This document shows positions 39,087 to 44,185 of a DNA stretch of 44,185 bases, one piece after another. The position numbers were made by a program, and so were the translations under genes. Position 1 is the first letter of the stretch. Each line of letters starts with the position of its first letter. The DNA comes from Bryobacterales bacterium (GTDB lineage Bacteria; Acidobacteriota; Terriglobia; Bryobacterales; Bryobacteraceae), in assembly GCA_025350625.1 (NCBI GenBank), contig JANXXL010000334.1:1-44185 (forward strand), given 5' to 3'. Under the pieces are notes generated by a model. That model was not told the origin of the DNA and made no database searches. It worked only from the letters and a program-made list of their open reading frames with translations.

Positions 39087-40502
39087 ATGCGTAAGCTTGC
39101 TGACAACTACCGCCGCGCCGGCACCGTTGCCTGCCTGATGGCCTCGGGCCTGCTGCTCGCCGGATGCGGCAAGGGAGGTGCAAAAGAGGAAGGTGCCGGC
39201 GGCGAGCCACCCGAGCCTCCCACACCGGTTATGGTCGAGCCGGCCCTGCGGGGCGCCATTGACCATGTGGTTACGGCCGATGCGGTACTCTATCCGATCA
39301 ACCAGGCCAACGTCGTTCCGAAAATCAGCGCTCCGGTGAAACGCATTCTGGTGAACCGGGGCGATCACGTGCGCGTCGGCCAGGTGCTCGCGGAACTGGA
39401 AAACAACGATTTATCATCGGCTGCCGAGGAGAGCAAACACCAGTACGAACAAACCCAAGCCGCGTATCAGACCATGACGGGCGCTACAGTCGGCGAAGAC
39501 CGGGGCAAAGCGGAGTCCGATGTTCAGGCCGCGAAGCAGAATCTGGACGCCGCGAAGCAGAGCCTAGACGCCGCGAAGAAGTTGTATGAAAACCGGATTG
39601 CGCTACAGAAGGAAGGAGCGCTCGCGCAGAAACTGGTGGATGACGCCAAAGTGGCCATGGCACAGGCGCAAAGCCAGATGGCGCAGGCGCAAAGCCAGCT
39701 CGATATCGCGCAGCGGCACCTCCAGGCGCTGACTCAGGTGGGCCAACGCGAAGCCGTCCGTGGCGCAGAGGCGCAGATGAATGCCGCCAAAGCGCACTAT
39801 GACAGCGCCCTTGTCCAGGTGTCCTACGGCCTGATCCGCAGCCCCATCAACGGGATGATTGCCGACCGCTCGGTCTACGCGGGTGAGATCGCGGCCAGCG
39901 GGACGCCTCTGGTTACAATTGTGGATATCTCGCAGCTGGTCGCCCGGGCCAATGTCCCGGTGAAGGAAGCGACTTCCATCCGTGTGGGACGCCCGGCACG
40001 CGTCACTGGTCCCGAAGGCGACCTGGCGGGCAAGGTAACTGTAGTTAGCCCCTCGGTCGATCCCAACACCACTACCGTCGAAGTATGGGTGCAAGTGCCC
40101 AATCCGGGCGAAAAACTGAAGCCCGGCGGAACCGTGCGCGTCAACATCGTCGCGGAAACCATCCAGAACACCATCGTGGTTCCAGCTTCCGCCATCCTGA
40201 ATTTCGACGAGGGCGGCCAGAAAGTCATGGTGATAACCGCTGACTCGAAGGCGCATGAGCGCAAGGTCATTCCCGGAGTGCGCCAGGGTGACCGCGTGCA
40301 AATCGTCACCGGCCTGCAGGAGGGCGAGCAAGTAGTCACCTCCGGAGGTTTGGGTCTCGAAGACAAAGCCAAAGTCGCGATCCAAGCGCCCAAGAGTGAA
40401 GAGGACGAGGACGAGGATAAGAACGATGAGCCCGACGACGCCAAAGGTGATAGTAAAGGCGGGGGCAAGGCCGCCGATAGCAAAGACGGCAAGGGCAAGT
40501 AA
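39087..40502 (+). CDS. RND efflux periplasmic adaptor (membrane-fusion lipoprotein)
   Basis: A 471-residue lipoprotein: hydrophobic signal ending in the lipobox LLAGC (Cys27). Domains in order: biotinyl-lipoyl-like halves (about 70-110 with KRILVNRGDHVRVGQVLAEL; 245-275 with YGLIRSPINGMIADRSVYAG), a long helical hairpin (about 118-235), a beta-barrel (about 285-360) and a membrane-proximal domain (about 360-425). The hairpin docks on TolC and the base on the pump. An unusual C-terminal tail of about 40 residues (from roughly 432) is almost only Asp, Glu, Lys and Gly (KSEEDEDEDKNDEPDD). It sits between tolC-like and RND genes with 2- and 3-base gaps, so the three are translated as one unit. 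Confidence 0.94.
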   Translation: MRKLADNYRRAGTVACLMASGLLLAGCGKGGAKEEGAGGEPPEPPTPVMVEPALRGAIDHVVTADAVLYPINQANVVPKISAPVKRILVNRGDHVRVGQVLAELENNDLSSAAEESKHQYEQTQAAYQTMTGATVGEDRGKAESDVQAAKQNLDAAKQSLDAAKKLYENRIALQKEGALAQKLVDDAKVAMAQAQSQMAQAQSQLDIAQRHLQALTQVGQREAVRGAEAQMNAAKAHYDSALVQVSYGLIRSPINGMIADRSVYAGEIAASGTPLVTIVDISQLVARANVPVKEATSIRVGRPARVTGPEGDLAGKVTVVSPSVDPNTTTVEVWVQVPNPGEKLKPGGTVRVNIVAETIQNTIVVPASAILNFDEGGQKVMVITADSKAHERKVIPGVRQGDRVQIVTGLQEGEQVVTSGGLGLEDKAKVAIQAPKSEEDEDEDKNDEPDDAKGDSKGGGKAADSKDGKGK

Positions 40503-40505
40503 GAC

Positions 40506-43500
40506 ATGAGCGTTCAGCCCCCCATCCCGCTTGACGTGGAAGCGTCTGCCGAACACTGGACAGCGCGATTTTCACGTCCCATCATCTTCGTCATCATTAC
40601 GCTGATCGCTATCGGCGCTTATCTCGCTTATACCATTCCGGTGGCGGTATTCCCGGCAACCGATTTCCCGCGGATCGTGGTGGGCATTGACAACGGCGTC
40701 GCCCCCATCAATCAAATGCAAGTGATGGTCACGCGGCCCATCGAAGAAGCCATGAATACGGTCCCCGGGCTGGATTCAGTGAAATCAACCACCAGCCGTG
40801 GGTCCGCTGAAGTGAATCTCTTTTTTAACTGGAACGTGGATATGTTCCAGACGCTCCAATATGTGAACGCGGCGCTGGCGCGCGTACAGACCACGCTTCC
40901 CGCGACCGCGAAACTCACCGCCAACCGCCTGACGTTTGCCGCCTTCCCGATCTTGGCTTTCAGCCTGACTTCGGACACCATGTCGCAGACGCAGCTATGG
41001 GAACTTGCCAACTACACCATTAAGCCCCGGCTCAATCGAGTCAATGGCGTGTCGATGGTGGTGGAGCAGGGCGGTAAGGTACCCGAATTTCAGATCGAAC
41101 CCGATCCCGCCAAGCTCCTGCAGGCGCAAGTAACCGTGCCCGGGATTCTCGATGCCATCGCGAAGACCAACATGATCGATTCGCCCGGCCTGATCGAAAA
41201 CAATCACGAACTCGCTTTGACGCTGGTGACCGGCCAGGCGAAAGATCCGGCGCAAATCGCGAATATCGTAGTGCGCACCACGCCCAACGGTACGCCGATA
41301 CGCATCGGCGATCTCGGGGAGGTGCGCCCGTCGGTAATGCCGGTCTATACCATGGTCACGGCAAACGGCACGCCTGCCGTGCTTCTGAATATCTTCCGCC
41401 AGCCGGATAGCAATACGGTTGCGGTGGCCGATGCGGTAACCGCCGAGCTTAATCAAATCCGCCACACGCTTCCGTCGGGCGTAAAGGTACAGACGTTTTA
41501 CGATCAGTCGACGCTGGTGCGCGATTCGATCGCGAGCGTACGCGACGCTATCCTGATCGGCCTGGTCCTGGCCGCGATCATCCTGGTTCTGTTTCTGCGG
41601 GATTGGGGCAGCTCGCTCGTCGCCGGGCTGGTGATTCCCGCAACCATCGCCATTACTCTGATCGCATTGCGCATAATGGGCCAAAGTTTCAACCTGATGA
41701 CGCTGGGTGGCCTGGCGGCTGCCGTAGGATTGGTCATCGACGACGCAATCGTGGTGGTAGAGAATATCGTCATGCATCGCGACTCCGGACAGACGCGCGC
41801 GGAGGCCATTCGGAGCGCCTTGCGGGAGATCCGCGTGCCGCTGGTAGGATCAACCATCACACCGATCGTGGTCTTCCTTCCATTAATTTCCATCACCGGC
41901 GTGACCGGAACGTTTTTCCGCGCTCTCGCAGTGACAGTGGGAATGGCGCTGCTCACTTCGCTGGCACTGGCGGTGACCTGGACGCCCACCCTCAGTCATT
42001 ACCTGCTTCGCCGCCGCGCAGCCGGCAGCTCCACGGCTTCCACCGACGCACACGGCCACGTTTCAACCACCGGCTGGATGGGCCGGGTCATGCGCTTCTA
42101 CGTGAGCACTCTGCGCTTTGTACTAGCGCGTCCGCTGGTACTGACCGTGGGTTGCCTGGTGCTGGTTGGGGCATCCTTCCTGTGTTATCGGGCGCTTGGC
42201 AGCGATCTCCTCCCGGAAATGGACGAGGGCACTTTCATCCTCGATTACCTGATGCCCGCCGGCTCTTCGCTCGCCGACACCACGGAAATTCTTTTGGGCG
42301 TGGAGAAGATTCTGGCGTCGACTCCGGAAGTGGAAGGCACTTCGCGCCGCACCGGCCTCCAACTTGGTTTGGCGGCCGTAACCGAGGCCAACAGCGGCGA
42401 CTTTTCGGTCAAATTGAAACGCGATCGCGAGCGTGGGATCGACGAAGTCATCTCCGATATACGCGCGAAGGTCAACAAAACCTATCCGCAGTTGGATGTC
42501 GAATTCATCCAGGTGTTGCAGGATATGATCGGCGACCTGACCAGCTCTCCCGAGCCCATCGAAATTAAGCTGTTCAATGCCGATCCCGCGATATTGAAAA
42601 AATGGGCTCCTAAGATCGCCGAAAAGATCAAGAAAATCAAAGGCGTAGCCGACGTCAAAGATGGTATTGAGAACACCATCAGCGGGTCCGCGATTGTAAT
42701 GACCGTGGATCCGGTGGTCGCCGCCCGGTCGGGTTTCTCGCCGCAGGAAATTGAACTGGATGCCAGCGCGATCCTGCAAGGCGAGCCTGCAACCACCCCG
42801 GTGGTGGTCAACGACCGGTCCTATACCATCCGGGTGCGCTTTCCCGATCGTTCCCGCTCGACGCTGGACGAAATCCGCAACACCATGCTAACCAGCAGTT
42901 CCACCGGCAAGTCCGCCTCGCTCGGTTCGCTCGCGCAATTTACGGACGAATCCGGGCAAACCGAAATTCGTCGCGAGAACCTGCAGCGCGACGTCGCGGT
43001 CACCGGCCGTTTCGAAGGCATAAGCCTGGGAGAGGGCATGCAGATAGTTCAGAAAGCCGTCGCGGAGCTGCAACTTCCTCCCGAAATTCGCGTGGTTTAC
43101 GGAGGAACCTACGCGGAACAGCAGAAATCTTTCCGCGACCTGCTGGGGGTGCTGGCCCTGGCAATTGTGCTGGTATTTACGGTGCTGCTGTTCGAGTTCC
43201 GCACCTTCGCCGCGCCCATCGCGATTATTGCCTCCGCCCTGCTTTCAACCTCCGGCGTTTTCCTGGCGCTGCTGATCACGCGAACTACCTTCAATATCTC
43301 GTCATTCATGGGCGTGATCATGGTCATCGGCATCGTCGCGAAAAACGGAATTCTGCTGCTCGATGCTGACCAGCGTTATCGCGCCGAGGGTTTTTCGGCA
43401 CGGGATGCGATGATTGAAGCCGGAGAGCGGCGCTTGCGCCCCATTCTGATGACGGCGTTGGCCACGGTGGCGGGCATGATCCCCTTATCGCTCGCGCTCG

Positions 43501-43622
43501 GCGCAGGCTCGCAGATGCTGCAGCCGCTGGCGATAGCGGTGATCGGCGGGCTGGTCGCGTCCATGGTGCTTTCGCTGATCGTTACACCGGCAGTCCATTA
43601 CTATCTCAGCCCGCACGATTGA
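40506..43622 (+). CDS. RND-family efflux transporter permease
   Basis: A 1038-residue inner-membrane pump of the usual RND size. It shows 12 helices: helix 1 at about 27-46, two large periplasmic loops (about 47-340 and about 570-870), and central helices. The proton-relay segment LGGLAAAVGLVIDDAIVVVE (helix 4, with the two conserved acidic residues) and later VIMVIGIVAKNGILLLDAD are present. The remaining motifs fit the broad HAE/HME RND group, but the loops do not let me name the substrate; drugs, metals and small organics are all possible. It works with the preceding adaptor and TolC-like protein, driven by the proton gradient. Control by the divergent two-component system is likely. Confidence 0.94.
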   Translation: MSVQPPIPLDVEASAEHWTARFSRPIIFVIITLIAIGAYLAYTIPVAVFPATDFPRIVVGIDNGVAPINQMQVMVTRPIEEAMNTVPGLDSVKSTTSRGSAEVNLFFNWNVDMFQTLQYVNAALARVQTTLPATAKLTANRLTFAAFPILAFSLTSDTMSQTQLWELANYTIKPRLNRVNGVSMVVEQGGKVPEFQIEPDPAKLLQAQVTVPGILDAIAKTNMIDSPGLIENNHELALTLVTGQAKDPAQIANIVVRTTPNGTPIRIGDLGEVRPSVMPVYTMVTANGTPAVLLNIFRQPDSNTVAVADAVTAELNQIRHTLPSGVKVQTFYDQSTLVRDSIASVRDAILIGLVLAAIILVLFLRDWGSSLVAGLVIPATIAITLIALRIMGQSFNLMTLGGLAAAVGLVIDDAIVVVENIVMHRDSGQTRAEAIRSALREIRVPLVGSTITPIVVFLPLISITGVTGTFFRALAVTVGMALLTSLALAVTWTPTLSHYLLRRRAAGSSTASTDAHGHVSTTGWMGRVMRFYVSTLRFVLARPLVLTVGCLVLVGASFLCYRALGSDLLPEMDEGTFILDYLMPAGSSLADTTEILLGVEKILASTPEVEGTSRRTGLQLGLAAVTEANSGDFSVKLKRDRERGIDEVISDIRAKVNKTYPQLDVEFIQVLQDMIGDLTSSPEPIEIKLFNADPAILKKWAPKIAEKIKKIKGVADVKDGIENTISGSAIVMTVDPVVAARSGFSPQEIELDASAILQGEPATTPVVVNDRSYTIRVRFPDRSRSTLDEIRNTMLTSSSTGKSASLGSLAQFTDESGQTEIRRENLQRDVAVTGRFEGISLGEGMQIVQKAVAELQLPPEIRVVYGGTYAEQQKSFRDLLGVLALAIVLVFTVLLFEFRTFAAPIAIIASALLSTSGVFLALLITRTTFNISSFMGVIMVIGIVAKNGILLLDADQRYRAEGFSARDAMIEAGERRLRPILMTALATVAGMIPLSLALGAGSQMLQPLAIAVIGGLVASMVLSLIVTPAVHYYLSPHD

Positions 43623-43644
43623 GAAAGGGAAACGAAAAAGCAAA

Positions 43645-44185
43645 ATGAAATCCTACGCGATCTTGTTCACACTGAGTACGGTTCTGGCGTCGAACGCTGC
43701 GGCTCAGAGCATGCCGCTACCGACCATGTCGGGCCTTTTGCGATTGGTTCAAACCAGTCCGCTGCCGACCGAAGGCTATATGGACCACATGACCGTGGAC
43801 GTCAAGGGTCAGCGCCTGTTTATCTGCGGCGAAGCCAACAAGAGCCTGATCGCCGTGGATATGCGTTCGGGCAAAATCCTCCACGAGACCAAAGGGCTGG
43901 GTGGAAATCCGCGCAAACCTTTTTATCTGCCCGACGCCAACGAAATCTGGGCCGACCTGGGTGACAATACGGCTGTCGCCATCAGTGGAACTACCTACGA
44001 AGTAACCAAAACAGTTGAACTGACCGGCGGCCGTGGCGCTGCGAATCACGAACCGGATAACGCCGCTTACGATCCCGCGCGCCATATTTACTATGTAGCC
44101 GTGCTCTCCAAACCGGGAACCACGGACGGCACCATCGAGATCGTCGATACCAAGGCCGCGAAGCTGCTGGGCAGCATCAAAATGA
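43645..44185 (+). CDS. Exported beta-propeller protein (YVTN/YncE-like), 3' end outside the window
   Basis: The first 180 residues of a protein whose frame is still open at the right edge. A signal peptide (1-21, cleaved near AAAQ) is followed by blade-like repeats: YMDHMTVDVKGQRLFICGEA, SLIAVDMRSGKILHETKG and HIYYVAVLSKPGTTDGTIEI. The pattern resembles the YVTN propeller encoded at 34452-35459. The start at 43645 has GAAAGGGA upstream and is 22 bases after the RND gene stop, so it is probably in the same operon. Linking a propeller to an RND pump is not standard; a periplasmic ligand-binding or scaffold role is possible but unproven. Confidence 0.8.
   Translation, partial: MKSYAILFTLSTVLASNAAAQSMPLPTMSGLLRLVQTSPLPTEGYMDHMTVDVKGQRLFICGEANKSLIAVDMRSGKILHETKGLGGNPRKPFYLPDANEIWADLGDNTAVAISGTTYEVTKTVELTGGRGAANHEPDNAAYDPARHIYYVAVLSKPGTTDGTIEIVDTKAAKLLGSIKM

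Noticed and set aside
39603-40556. Minus-strand open frame of 317 codons opposite the RND adaptor
   Set aside because: Antisense to a complete adaptor gene; biased composition only.
41603-42568. Open frame of 321 codons on the plus strand inside the RND gene in another frame
   Set aside because: It overlaps the pump gene, is rich in Arg and His, and has no recognisable domain.

Overview
The window reads as a chromosomal piece of an Acidobacteriota genome, most likely a Bryobacterales/Solibacter-type soil bacterium. The grounds are gene content rather than any marker gene: a PSD1-type cytochrome, DUF1552 and ankyrin-repeat operon, several secreted proteins with the 'DGKPDLSG' signature next to a DUF6152 protein, a large secreted TIG-type mosaic protein, an ECF42 sigma factor with its YCII partner, and a marked richness in twin-arginine signals. 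I saw no rRNA, tRNA, CRISPR array, insertion sequence or phage gene. GC content is moderately high and gene packing is dense.

Layout. 1-964: the end of an Nramp-type metal transporter and two small related Ala/His-rich proteins. 1133-4904: a triple-PAS hybrid histidine kinase with a duplicated PAS unit, followed by a receiver-SpoIIE phosphatase. 5016-7306: a Tat-exported thiamine-diphosphate enzyme with a small c-type cytochrome. 7358-8727: a cyclic-nucleotide-fold/DUF1003 membrane protein converging on a sigma-like gene. 8728-9275: a non-coding spacer. 9276-12278: a 1000-residue secreted mosaic protein. 12359-16174: a four-gene respiratory operon (CcoN; a CcoO-CcoP-like three-haem fusion; a one-helix protein; a TsdA-like dihaem cytochrome). 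It converges on an exported DsrE-like protein and a DUF442 phosphatase-like protein (16187-17445). 17509-22709: the PSD1 / DUF1552 / ankyrin operon. 22931-28539: three related secreted 'DGKPDL' proteins, a DUF6152 protein, a dienelactone-hydrolase-like protein and ECF42 with YCII; most are on one minus-strand run. 28711-33368: a membrane zinc ribbon, an MmgE/PrpD protein, a REC-PAS-HK-REC hybrid kinase and an outer-membrane beta-barrel-like protein. 33377-37605: on the minus strand, an OmpR-type regulator, its kinase, a YVTN propeller and a metallo-beta-lactamase-fold protein. 37714-44185: a divergent TolC / adaptor / RND pump operon ending in a second propeller protein, cut by the window edge.

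How they may work together. The central theme is electron transfer and secreted or periplasmic enzymes. The most notable units are (a) a thiamine-diphosphate enzyme carrying a Tat signal and paired with a cytochrome c, suggesting a periplasmic oxidative decarboxylation or cleavage that passes electrons to the respiratory chain; and (b) a compact cbb3-type oxidase with a fused three-haem subunit and a TsdA-like cytochrome, beside DsrE and DUF442 proteins, suggesting thiosulfate or related sulfur-compound respiration. The two-component pair and the RND operon are divergent across about 108 bases, which suggests regulation of the pump by that pair. All functions come from reading motifs by eye; no database search was run.
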